From Pseudomonas sp. P7548 (GTDB lineage: Bacteria; Pseudomonadota; Gammaproteobacteria; Pseudomonadales; Pseudomonadaceae): a stretch of DNA of 64,000 nucleotides. Positions 43,812 through 52,000 of this stretch are shown in pieces. Positions within the stretch are counted from its first letter, which is position 1, and every line of letters begins with the position of its first letter. The DNA lies in assembly GCF_013386585.1 (NCBI RefSeq), contig NZ_JACARO010000038.1, positions 186,001 through 250,000 on the forward strand, given 5' to 3'. A program made the translations under genes and the position numbers. Under the pieces are notes generated by a model, which was not told the DNA's origin, did not search any database, and worked only from the letters and a program-made list of their open reading frames with translations.

Positions 43812-44611
43812 GCGCAACTGCGCTCACGGGCTTCCCAGCGGGAGAACAGGTTCTTGATCAAGGTGGCGGTGTCCTGTGGACGCTCAAGCGGGAACATGTG
43901 GCCACCGGGCATGGTGAGCATCTCACCCATGGGCAGGCGGTCGACACCGCTGGCATGGTGGCGCATCACCACTCGGCTCTGGCGACCGCGCACCACCGCC
44001 AGCGGCACCTTTAATTGGCGTACCTGGCCGGGGCTGGTGTGAGGCACGCCGCGGTAGATGCTGATTTCAGTGGCCGGGTCAAAGCGCAGGCGCAGGCGAT
44101 CACCGACCTGTTGCAAGCCATGTTGCAGGTAGGCGTCGAAGCATTCGGGGTCGAACCCGCGAAACAGGGTTTTACCGGCGAAATAGCTGCGCGCGCAAGC
44201 CAGGTCAGTGAACTCTTCACGACGGCCCAGGGTGCGTCCAGCCGGTGTCAGGCGGTCGATAAAACCAAAGCGTTTGGCCGCGCGAATCACCCAGCGATCG
44301 GCCCGGGTCAACACCGGCGAATCCAGCATTACCACGCCGCGATACAACTGCGGGCAACGCATGGCCGCGTGCAAATGCAGCACGCCGCCCAAGGAATGAC
44401 CAACGCCCCACACGGGTTCAGGTTGCAGCTCCAAGTGGTGGATCAGTTCATCCACCAGGTTCTGCCAGTTATCGTCCACCGGGAACCTGGGGTCGTGACC
44501 GTGCTGCGGCAAGTGAGCCACCGCGTACTCCGGAGCCAGGGCAGCAAACAACTTGCCGTAGGTGGCCGAAGGGAAACCATTGGCGTGGGCAAAAAACACG
44601 TGCTGCGACAT
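43808..44611 (-). CDS. Alpha/beta-hydrolase
   Basis: 267 aa. FFAHANGFPSATY, nucleophile GVGHSLGGVLHLHAA, acid region VVRGRQSRVV and His in MPGGHMFPLERP. Belongs to the small esterase/lipase family common in Pseudomonas. Upstream coupled partner of the hydrolase at 42957. Substrate unknown; the nearby acyl-CoA synthetase and thioesterase suggest fatty-acyl chemistry. Confidence 0.9.
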   Translation of the reverse strand: MSQHVFFAHANGFPSATYGKLFAALAPEYAVAHLPQHGHDPRFPVDDNWQNLVDELIHHLELQPEPVWGVGHSLGGVLHLHAAMRCPQLYRGVVMLDSPVLTRADRWVIRAAKRFGFIDRLTPAGRTLGRREEFTDLACARSYFAGKTLFRGFDPECFDAYLQHGLQQVGDRLRLRFDPATEISIYRGVPHTSPGQVRQLKVPLAVVRGRQSRVVMRHHASGVDRLPMGEMLTMPGGHMFPLERPQDTATLIKNLFSRWEARERSCA

Positions 44612-44708
44612 ACGGGATCCATCTACAAAAACAGAAATGAATTGTCACCAGCCCCGGGCAGCACAGCAATGACTGTAACTGCCAGGAATGATGACACTCA
44701 CGCCATGC

Positions 44709-45152
44709 CTATCGCGCCGGCGGTTGTTCGCCCAGCGGCACCACGGCCATGGTCAGGCGTGAAACGCAGCTGGCCTTGCCCTCATCGCTGGTCAGGCGGA
44801 TGTCCCAGACCTGAGTCGTGCGGCCGATATGGATCGCTCGCGCCACCGCCGTCACCCGCCCGCTGCGCACACCCCGCAGGTGGTTGGCATTGACCTCCAG
44901 ACCCACGCAATAGAATTTTTTGGGGTCGATGCACAGGTAGGCCGCCATGGAGCCGACGCTTTCAGCCAGCACCACCGAGGCGCCGCCGTGCAGCAGACCA
45001 TAGGGCTGGTGGGTACGGTGATCGACCACCATGCTGGCGGTCAGGGACTCTTCATCAAAACTTTCAAAACGGATATCCAGCAATTCACCGATGGTGTTTT
45101 TCTGGATGGCATTGAGTTGTTCGATGTTGGGTTGGGTGCGCCACAAACTCAT
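44709..45152 (-). CDS. Hotdog-fold acyl-CoA thioesterase (PaaI/MenI-like)
   Basis: 147 aa. HGGASVVLAESVGSMAAYLCID and GLEVNANHLRGVRSGRVTAVARAIHIGRTTQVWDIRL are hallmarks of the PaaI/YdiI group with a catalytic Glu/Asp after the HGG motif. It follows the AMP-binding enzyme gene by 30 bp on the same strand, so the pair could make and hydrolyse acyl-CoA. Confidence 0.92.
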   Translation of the reverse strand: MSLWRTQPNIEQLNAIQKNTIGELLDIRFESFDEESLTASMVVDHRTHQPYGLLHGGASVVLAESVGSMAAYLCIDPKKFYCVGLEVNANHLRGVRSGRVTAVARAIHIGRTTQVWDIRLTSDEGKASCVSRLTMAVVPLGEQPPAR

Positions 45153-45182
45153 GGGTCAATCCTTTTTGGTTTTATGATGGCC

Positions 45183-46838
45183 CTAATCCTGCCACAGAAC
45201 GGTTTCGGAACGCTCGCTCCAAGTCGGTAATTGTTCACCGTAAGTCGCCTCGATCACGCTGCGCTTGATCTTCAATGTAGGGGTCATAAAACCGTTTTCC
45301 ACCGCCCAATTGTCGTTGACGACCACCAGGTGCTGCAGACGTTCATGCTTGTCCAACGTCTGGTTGACTTGTTCCAGCCAGCGCTCAAGGGCGCCCTGCA
45401 GCACTTCACGAGCCTCCGCCTGGCCAACGGCCGACAGCACGCACAACCCCATCGGGGCAATCAGGCCATCCCCCACCACGCACACTTGTTCGATGCGGGC
45501 ATGCTCGGCCAGGCGGTTTTCAATCGGCGCCGGGGCCACGTACTTGCCCTTGCTGGTCTTGAAGATTTCCTTGAGGCGCCCGGTCAGGCGCAGGCGGCCC
45601 TCGGCGTCCTGCTCGCCCTTGTCGCCGGTGCGCAGGTAGCCATCGTCAGTGAGGGTTTCAGCGGTTTTCTGCGGGTCCTTGAAGTACCCCAGCATCGTTG
45701 CGCCGCTGCGCACCTGCACCTCGCCCGACGGGTCGATGCGCACCTCAACGCCAGGGCATGGCTGGCCGATCCAGCCAAGGGTCTGCAGGCCCGGGCGCGA
45801 CACATGGGAATATCCGCAGGCTTCAGTCATGCCGTACACCTCCAGCACGTCCAGCCCCAGGCGCTGATACCAGCGCAGCAACGCCTCGGGCACGGGCGCG
45901 GCGCCGGACAGGGCAATGCGCAACGCATCCAGCCCCAGGCCCGCCAACACCTTATGGCCGACGCGCTTGCCGATAAAAGGCAGGCGCAGCAGGGTTTCCA
46001 GGCGCTTTTCCGGGACCTTGGCGTAAACGCCCATCTGGAACTTGGTCCAGATGCGCGGCACGCCGAACAACGCGGTCGGGCGCGCCCGGCGCAGGTCGGC
46101 CAGAAAGGTGTCGAGGCTTTCGGCGAAAAACACCGTTTGCCCGGTATAGATCGCGGCCATTTCCACAAACATCCGCTCTGCCACATGGCACAGCGGCAGG
46201 TAGGACAACAGCCGGTCGCCCTCCCCCAGGCCGAATAATTCGGTACCGCGGGTGGCGGCAAAACCCAATGCGCCGAAGGTTTGCATCACGCCTTTGGGCA
46301 AGCCCGTGGTGCCGGAGGTATAGATGATGGTGGCGAGGCTGGAGGCGTCAGGCGCGGGGTTGTCCTGGATGGGCGAACACTTTTGCAAGTCGGCCCAAGT
46401 GAAATCGAAAGTGCCAGCCGGGCACAACGGCAGGCTGATGGTCGGCAAACCGTGTGGAATACCGGGCGCCATGGCAGGCCAATCGTCGAGCTTGCCGATC
46501 AGCGCCAGCGCCGCCTCGGAATGGGTGAGCACATGGGCCACCGAGTCGGCGGTGAGGTTGGGGTACAGCGGCACCGAGACGTGCCCGGCCATCCAGATCG
46601 CCAGGTCGGCGATGATCCAGTGGGCGCAGTTTTTGGAAATCAGGGCGATGTGCGAGCCCTGGGGCAGCTCTCGGGCGCGCAGCCAGTGGGCGGCGCGACG
46701 GGCTTGCTGGCCGACCTCTTCCCAGGTGAGGGTTTGCACCTCCCCGCCGCCAACGGGCTGCACGAGAAAGGTTTTGCGCGGGTGCCGCGCTTCACGTTCG
46801 AAGAAGACCTGCAACGGCAAACGAAAAGCGACAGGCAT
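45183..46838 (-). CDS. AMP-binding long-chain acyl-CoA synthetase
   Basis: 551 aa. ATP/AMP motif TIIYTSGTTGLPKGVMQTF, LSYLPLCHVAERMFVEM, GAAPVPEALLRWYQRLGLDVLEVYGMTEACGYS and the hinge YLRTGDKGEQDAEGRLRLTGRLKEIFKTSKGKYVAP. Similar to FadD15-type enzymes. ATG 46838 has AAGGAG 8 bases upstream; an upstream frame extension lacks it. First gene of a five-gene same-strand cluster. Confidence 0.94.
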   Translation of the reverse strand: MPVAFRLPLQVFFEREARHPRKTFLVQPVGGGEVQTLTWEEVGQQARRAAHWLRARELPQGSHIALISKNCAHWIIADLAIWMAGHVSVPLYPNLTADSVAHVLTHSEAALALIGKLDDWPAMAPGIPHGLPTISLPLCPAGTFDFTWADLQKCSPIQDNPAPDASSLATIIYTSGTTGLPKGVMQTFGALGFAATRGTELFGLGEGDRLLSYLPLCHVAERMFVEMAAIYTGQTVFFAESLDTFLADLRRARPTALFGVPRIWTKFQMGVYAKVPEKRLETLLRLPFIGKRVGHKVLAGLGLDALRIALSGAAPVPEALLRWYQRLGLDVLEVYGMTEACGYSHVSRPGLQTLGWIGQPCPGVEVRIDPSGEVQVRSGATMLGYFKDPQKTAETLTDDGYLRTGDKGEQDAEGRLRLTGRLKEIFKTSKGKYVAPAPIENRLAEHARIEQVCVVGDGLIAPMGLCVLSAVGQAEAREVLQGALERWLEQVNQTLDKHERLQHLVVVNDNWAVENGFMTPTLKIKRSVIEATYGEQLPTWSERSETVLWQD

Positions 46839-46923
46839 GGGACGCGCTCCTTTGTGTTCCGATGATAGCCAACCAAGCACTTGCTTGGTTGACTATATAG
46901 CACACAAAAAGCGGCGATCGTTC

Positions 46924-47373
46924 CTACGGATTCTTTACGCTGACCAGGCTCATCAGCCCCGCCAGCGGAAAGTCGCCCTCCAGTTCCGCCAGGCTGGCGG
47001 TGTGCATCGGTTGCGGCTGGCGCTGGTGGCCGTGCTGCAAAAAGCTGATCAGGCTACCCACCAGGGGCTGGTGGCTGACCAGCAGCACATTGTCATCGGT
47101 GTCGAGTTTTTCCAGCACCTGCAACGGGTTGCCTTCGGGGGTCAGCCACGGCACCGTGCGGATCTCCGGTTCGAAACCCAACGCCTCGCGCACTAAATGT
47201 GCGGTCTGCTGCGCCCGCACATACGGGCTGGCGATGATGGCGGCGATGGGCTGGCCGATCAGGTGCGCAGCGCTGCGCAAGACTTCGCCACGACCATGCT
47301 CGGTGAGGTTGCGTTCGGCGTCGGTGCGGGCGTGCCCTTCGGCCTCACCGTGACGCAAGATCCACAGCTTCAC
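46924..47373 (-). CDS. sixA: Phosphohistidine phosphatase SixA
   Basis: 149 aa. RHG motif LRHGEAEG with catalytic His8, SPYVRAQQTA and second His in LLVSHQPLVGSL. Removes phosphate from histidine phosphotransfer domains. Starts with GTG (47373), overlapping the stop of the DUF4389 gene as GTGA. Confidence 0.95.
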   Translation of the reverse strand: MKLWILRHGEAEGHARTDAERNLTEHGRGEVLRSAAHLIGQPIAAIIASPYVRAQQTAHLVREALGFEPEIRTVPWLTPEGNPLQVLEKLDTDDNVLLVSHQPLVGSLISFLQHGHQRQPQPMHTASLAELEGDFPLAGLMSLVSVKNP

Positions 47374-47717
47374 AGTTTTGGCTCTTCATCGCGGGCCGGG
47401 TGCGGCGCAGGCGGCACGCTGTGAGCAGCTTCGCCTTCAGGTGCGCGTGGGGTCGGCCAATCGGCGAACGGCCAAGGTTTCTGCTCGGTATGGAAGCTGC
47501 CGAAACGGCCGATCTGCGCGAGGAACTGGCTGAGGCTGTCGCCAAAGTTCATCAAGCCCAGGTTGGGCGCGCTGTAGACCAGGCGATAAATCAGTTGCAC
47601 CACCACCAGCGCACCGAGCAGGAATTGCGCGACTTGCCACACCAGGGCAAACACCAGCATCCACAGAATGCGCAGCAGGATGGACTCGTATTTAGGGGCG
47701 TCTTTCGGGTCGTTCAT
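47370..47717 (-). CDS. DUF4389 membrane protein
   Basis: 115 aa from ATG 47717 (GAGGAACGC ahead). One or two hydrophobic helices (ILLRILWMLVFALVWQVAQFLLGALVVVQLIYRLVY) and the family segment NFGDSLSQFLAQIGRFGSFHTEQKPWPFADWP, then a Pro-rich tail. Between gpsA and sixA in a tight operon. Function unknown. Confidence 0.9.
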   Translation of the reverse strand: MNDPKDAPKYESILLRILWMLVFALVWQVAQFLLGALVVVQLIYRLVYSAPNLGLMNFGDSLSQFLAQIGRFGSFHTEQKPWPFADWPTPRAPEGEAAHSVPPAPHPARDEEPKL

Positions 47718-47727
47718 GGCGCGTTCC

Positions 47728-48753
47728 TCAGTTGAAACCACTGGTGGAAATAAAGTCGACATCGGTTTTCGGCTCGGCCCGCATCAGCAGCTCGATGACC
47801 TGGTTCAAGGTGCGCCCTTCAAACAGGATCGCGTGCAACCCGGCGACCAGCGGCATGTACACCCCAACTTCCTGGGCCTTGGCCTTCAGGACCTTGAGGG
47901 TGTTGACCCCTTCAGCCACTTCGCCCAGGCGCGTCACCGCGTCTTCCAGGCTCAGGCCCTGGCCGAGCGCGAAGCCGACCTGGTAGTTACGGCTCTTGGG
48001 CGAGGAACAGGTCACGATCAAGTCGCCCACGCCGGCCAACCCCAGGAAAGTCATCGGGTTGGCACCCTGGTTCACCGCAAAGCGCGTCATCTCGGCCAAG
48101 GCGCGAGTGATCAGCATGCTCTTGGTGTTTTCGCCCATGCCGAGGGCGACGGCCATGCCGGCAATGATTGCGTAGACGTTTTTCAGCGCACCGCCCAGTT
48201 CGACGCCAAAGCGGTCGCTGCTGGCGTAGACACGAAAGGTGCGGCCATGCAGCACGGCCTGGACGCGCTCGCACAGGGCCTCGTCTTCACTGGCGATGAC
48301 CGTGGCGGTCAGCGCGTGCTCGGCCACTTCCCGCGCCAGGTTCGGCCCGGACAGCACGCCGATGCGCGCCTTGGGGGCGATCTCTTCGAGGATCTCGCTC
48401 ATCAGCTTGAAGGTCTGCGCCTCGATGCCCTTGGTCAGGCTGACCAGCAGCTTGCCCGCCAGGCGCTCGGCATGGGGCGCCAGCACCGAGCGCAAGGCGC
48501 TGGAAGGCAGCGCCACAAAGCACAGGTCGCAGGCGGTGAGGGTTTCGAGCAAGTCGGTAACCGGCTCAACGGCCGGGTGCACCTTGATGCCTTTAAGGTA
48601 ACGGGGATTTTCCCGGTGGACGCGAATGGCCTCGGCCTGCTCGGGATCACGCATCCACTGGCGTACCGCGTGGCCGTTCTCAGCCAGCAGGTTAGCCACG
48701 GCGGTACCAAAACTTCCGCCTCCCAGGACCGCAATAGGGCGCTGTTCAGTCAT
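47728..48753 (-). CDS. gpsA: Glycerol-3-phosphate dehydrogenase [NAD(P)+]
   Basis: 341 aa. NAD site IAVLGGGSFGTAVANLLAENGH, LPSSALRSVLAP, SLTKGIE, SGPNLAREVAE, catalytic Lys in GVELGGALKNVYAIIAGMA, and LAGVGDLIVTCSSPKSRN. Makes glycerol-3-phosphate for phospholipids. ATG 48753 chosen as the usual first residue before QRPIAVLGGG; the longer frame upstream is unsupported. First gene of gpsA-DUF4389-sixA. Confidence 0.96.
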   Translation of the reverse strand: MTEQRPIAVLGGGSFGTAVANLLAENGHAVRQWMRDPEQAEAIRVHRENPRYLKGIKVHPAVEPVTDLLETLTACDLCFVALPSSALRSVLAPHAERLAGKLLVSLTKGIEAQTFKLMSEILEEIAPKARIGVLSGPNLAREVAEHALTATVIASEDEALCERVQAVLHGRTFRVYASSDRFGVELGGALKNVYAIIAGMAVALGMGENTKSMLITRALAEMTRFAVNQGANPMTFLGLAGVGDLIVTCSSPKSRNYQVGFALGQGLSLEDAVTRLGEVAEGVNTLKVLKAKAQEVGVYMPLVAGLHAILFEGRTLNQVIELLMRAEPKTDVDFISTSGFN

Positions 48754-48948
48754 ATGCAATCCGTTAATCCATACCAGTGGCGATGGCGGCATTATACGGG
48801 GCGACCCGCTTGCGGCCAGCCCCCGTGTCAATTCACGCGCTTGTCGGAAAATGCCATGCCTGTGTGAAGTAAATGCAAGGGCGGCGACTGGCAAAAGGCC
48901 CCGCCTCGGTTAACATGGGCGGCTATCCGTAATTATCAAGGCCGTGCC

Positions 48949-51069
48949 GTGTATTTGGGCCCTCCTCCCCGCTCATCTGTGTTGTTGATGCTGTTGTGCA
49001 GTGCACCTGCGCTGGCTGATGACCTGTTCCTGGACAGCCAGCCGCTGCCGCAAGTGCTGACCGCTACCCGCCTGAAACAATCGGCCGCCGCCGTGCCGGG
49101 CAGCATGACCGTGATCGACAGCGAGCTGATCAAGGCCAGCGGCGCACGGGATATCAGCGAACTGCTGCGCCTGGTGCCGGGGATGATGGTCGGCTACACC
49201 ACCGGCAACCAGGCGGCGGTGAACTACCACGGCACCAGTGCCAGCGATGCCCGACGCATGCAGGTGCTGATCGACGGGCGCTCGGTGTACCGCGCCGGTT
49301 TGGCAACCGTGGACTGGAGCGATATCCCGGTGGCCATGGAGGATATCGAGCGCATCGAAGTGTTCCGTGGCCCCAACACCGTCAGCTATGGCGCCAATGC
49401 GTTGATGGCGGTGGTCAACATCCTCACGCGTTCGCCGGCCAACAGCCAGGGCACGCGGGTCAAGGTTATCCGTGGCGAGCGCGGGATCAACGACTTCTAC
49501 GCCAGCCAGGGTGTAGGCTGGGAAACCGGTGATTTGCGCCTGTCCCTGTCGGGCCAGCAGGACGATGGTTTTGACAGCGATGCCACCGGCGCCGACCGCC
49601 GTGACAGTCGCCGCCTCAGCCGCTTCAGCCTGGCAGTGAGCCAGACGCTGAACGCACAGCAGAGCATCGACTGGCAACTGGACGCGAAGGAAGGCACCAA
49701 CCAGCGCCCCTACACCTACACACCGGTCTTCGCCGGGATTACCGAAGGCGGTACCAATTCCGACGTGACCGCCAAGGACTACGCCGGCTCCCTGCGCTGG
49801 AATTTCGACTTCAACCCGGAGCACAGCCTGTATATCCAGGGTTCGGCGCAGCAGTGGGATCGCCAGCAGGTGTGGAAAGCCTGCGACGCCAAAGTGTCGT
49901 TCAGCCCGGAGCTGACCCGCCTGTGGCAGCTCAACCCCAACTACGCCGAACAATTGGCCCGGCACATGGACACCTACAGCCAGGGTTCGGCGCCACCGGG
50001 CAGTGCTGCCGAGCAGGCCCTGGCAAATCAGGTCCTGGACCAGTGGCGCAACGGCGCCAGCCAGAGCGTGTGCGGTGACATCGACCAGAGCACCCGCGAA
50101 AGCCGCTACGACATCGAGGTGCAGGACACCCTCAGCCTGTCCGACAGCCTGCGCCTGGTCAGCGGCATGAACTACCGCTACGACCGCGCCGACTCCGACA
50201 CCTACTTCAATGGCACCCTCGACGACACCACCTGGCGCCTGTTCGCCCACCTGGAATGGCGGGCCAGCGAACACTGGCTGCTGCAAGGCGGCGCGATGTA
50301 CGAAGACACCCACTTGAGCGGCAACTCGCTGACGCCGAGGGTGGCGGTCAACTACTTGATCAACCCGCGCCATGGCCTGCGCGCGGTGTATTCCGAAGCT
50401 ATCCGCTCGCCGGACATGTTCGAGAACAACGTCAACTGGAGCTACCGTGTCACCAACCTCAGCTCGCCGGCCTACGGGCAGAATTCCGGGCAATATTTTG
50501 TAGTGACACGCGGCCCCGGCAACCTCGATAAAGAGCTGATGCGTTCGCGGGAATTAGGTTACAACGGGTTCTTCGCCGACCTCGGGCTGAATGTGGACGT
50601 GAAGCTGTTCTATGACGAAATCACCGACATGATCAGCTCGCCCCTGCGCAACAACCAGTACATTGCCAGCAATGCCAACAGCTCACGCTTTACCGGCGCT
50701 GAAACCCAGTTCGACTGGCGCATGAGCAACGCCGACCGCCTGCGCCTGACCTATGCTTACGTCGACACCACCGCCAGCAACCCACTGGACAAGCTGCAGA
50801 CCGCGCGCAACAGTGGCTCGGCTGGTTGGTTGCGTGAATGGGGCCAGGGCTGGTCCAGCGCGCTGTTCTACTATGGCGACGATGCACTCAATCAGTATCG
50901 CTTCGAACGGGTCGACCTGCGGGTGGCCAAGCGCATTGCCCTGGGCAAAGCCAACGTGGAGCTGGCCGGCATGTTGCAAGAACGCCTCGATAACCAGCCC
51001 ACCACCTGGGCCGACAACAATTACGACCATCGCCATGTGCTCTACTTCAGCGCGGAGTTAGAGTTCTGA
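48949..51069 (+). CDS. TonB-dependent outer-membrane receptor
   Basis: 706 aa from GTG 48949, with signal peptide (VLLMLLCSAPALA, cleavage before DD). The plug domain follows (VLTATRLKQSAAAVPGSMTVID, RIEVFRGPNTVSYGANALMAVVNILT), then a 22-strand-type barrel ending in the C-terminal aromatic residue (YFSAELEF). No N-terminal signalling domain. Substrate not evident; it lacks clear siderophore features. It is followed directly by a periplasmic protein and a hybrid kinase, which suggests a sensed nutrient. Confidence 0.92.
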   Translation: MYLGPPPRSSVLLMLLCSAPALADDLFLDSQPLPQVLTATRLKQSAAAVPGSMTVIDSELIKASGARDISELLRLVPGMMVGYTTGNQAAVNYHGTSASDARRMQVLIDGRSVYRAGLATVDWSDIPVAMEDIERIEVFRGPNTVSYGANALMAVVNILTRSPANSQGTRVKVIRGERGINDFYASQGVGWETGDLRLSLSGQQDDGFDSDATGADRRDSRRLSRFSLAVSQTLNAQQSIDWQLDAKEGTNQRPYTYTPVFAGITEGGTNSDVTAKDYAGSLRWNFDFNPEHSLYIQGSAQQWDRQQVWKACDAKVSFSPELTRLWQLNPNYAEQLARHMDTYSQGSAPPGSAAEQALANQVLDQWRNGASQSVCGDIDQSTRESRYDIEVQDTLSLSDSLRLVSGMNYRYDRADSDTYFNGTLDDTTWRLFAHLEWRASEHWLLQGGAMYEDTHLSGNSLTPRVAVNYLINPRHGLRAVYSEAIRSPDMFENNVNWSYRVTNLSSPAYGQNSGQYFVVTRGPGNLDKELMRSRELGYNGFFADLGLNVDVKLFYDEITDMISSPLRNNQYIASNANSSRFTGAETQFDWRMSNADRLRLTYAYVDTTASNPLDKLQTARNSGSAGWLREWGQGWSSALFYYGDDALNQYRFERVDLRVAKRIALGKANVELAGMLQERLDNQPTTWADNNYDHRHVLYFSAELEF

Positions 51070-51070
51070 C

Positions 51071-52000
51071 ATGGGCGATCAGTCACGGATGACCCTCCTC
51101 TTTGTTTCACGCCTGTGGCGACGCGGCCTGCTGCTGGCGTGCCTGCTTCTGACGGCACCGGCCTGGAGCGCCGACATCCTGCTGACCGCCGCCGAAGACA
51201 GTGCCGGGGTCCAGGCCTTTGCCCAGGCCCTCGCCCAGCAGCGCCCCGAAGACCACGTCACATTCACCGCGCTCAAGGACCTGCCCGCGCCGAACCAACT
51301 GCCCGCCACTACGCGCTTGATCCTGCTGGACTTGCCCGGCCTCGACTGGCGCCTGCAAGACACCCAGGGCCCGCCGACCCTGGTGCTGCGCATCAGCCGC
51401 CTGCAAGCCCGGCAACGCCTGGGCACCGCCCACCCGGCCAAGATCAGCCTGCTGTGGAGCGACCCGCCGCTGGAGCGCCAGTTGAACCTGATCGCCAACA
51501 TCCTGCCCCAGGCCCGGCGCATCGGCGTGCTCTACGGCACCGACAGTGAATTCCTGCTGCCAGAACTGCGCCAGTACGCAACGCCCAAAGGGCTGGAAAT
51601 CGTGCCGCAGCGCTGGGACAACATCAGCGACAGTCGGCCGTTGCAAACCCTGTTCAAGAGCAGCGACGTGCTGCTGGGCCTCGATGACCCGCAGCTGTAC
51701 AACCCGAAAACCGCGAAGAACCTGCTGCTCAGCAGCTACGCCCAACAATTGCCGCTGGTGGGGCCCAACGCAGGGTTTGTGCGGGCCGGCAGCCTGGCCA
51801 GCACCTACAGCGACCAGGCCGATTGGCTGGCCGTGCTCGACCGCTTGCTGGACCACCCGCCCGCCAACTGGCCGCGCACCTTGTACCCGGAACACTTCAA
51901 AGTCGTGGGCAACCCGCAAGTCGCGCGCTCACTGGGCATCGAACAGGTGGATGAAGTCGCCGTCGCCGCCCGCTTGGCCGAAGGAGAAAAACGCCCATGA
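51071..52000 (+). CDS. Periplasmic ABC-type substrate-binding protein (PF04392-like)
   Basis: 309 aa. Signal peptide (LLLACLLLTAPAWSA) then a two-lobe binding fold with LNLIANILPQARRIGVLYGTDSEFLLPELRQYATPKGLEIVPQRWD and SSDVLLGLDDPQLYNPKTAKNLLLSSYAQQLPLVGPNAGFVRAGSLAS, as in the family of orphan substrate-binding proteins that lack an adjacent permease. It begins 1 bp after the receptor stop and overlaps the kinase start by ATGA, so it is probably a sensor partner of the kinase. Confidence 0.9.
   Translation: MGDQSRMTLLFVSRLWRRGLLLACLLLTAPAWSADILLTAAEDSAGVQAFAQALAQQRPEDHVTFTALKDLPAPNQLPATTRLILLDLPGLDWRLQDTQGPPTLVLRISRLQARQRLGTAHPAKISLLWSDPPLERQLNLIANILPQARRIGVLYGTDSEFLLPELRQYATPKGLEIVPQRWDNISDSRPLQTLFKSSDVLLGLDDPQLYNPKTAKNLLLSSYAQQLPLVGPNAGFVRAGSLASTYSDQADWLAVLDRLLDHPPANWPRTLYPEHFKVVGNPQVARSLGIEQVDEVAVAARLAEGEKRP

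Noticed and set aside
48973..50493. 506-codon minus-strand frame
   Set aside because: Antisense to the TonB receptor; composition is typical of a reverse-frame shadow.
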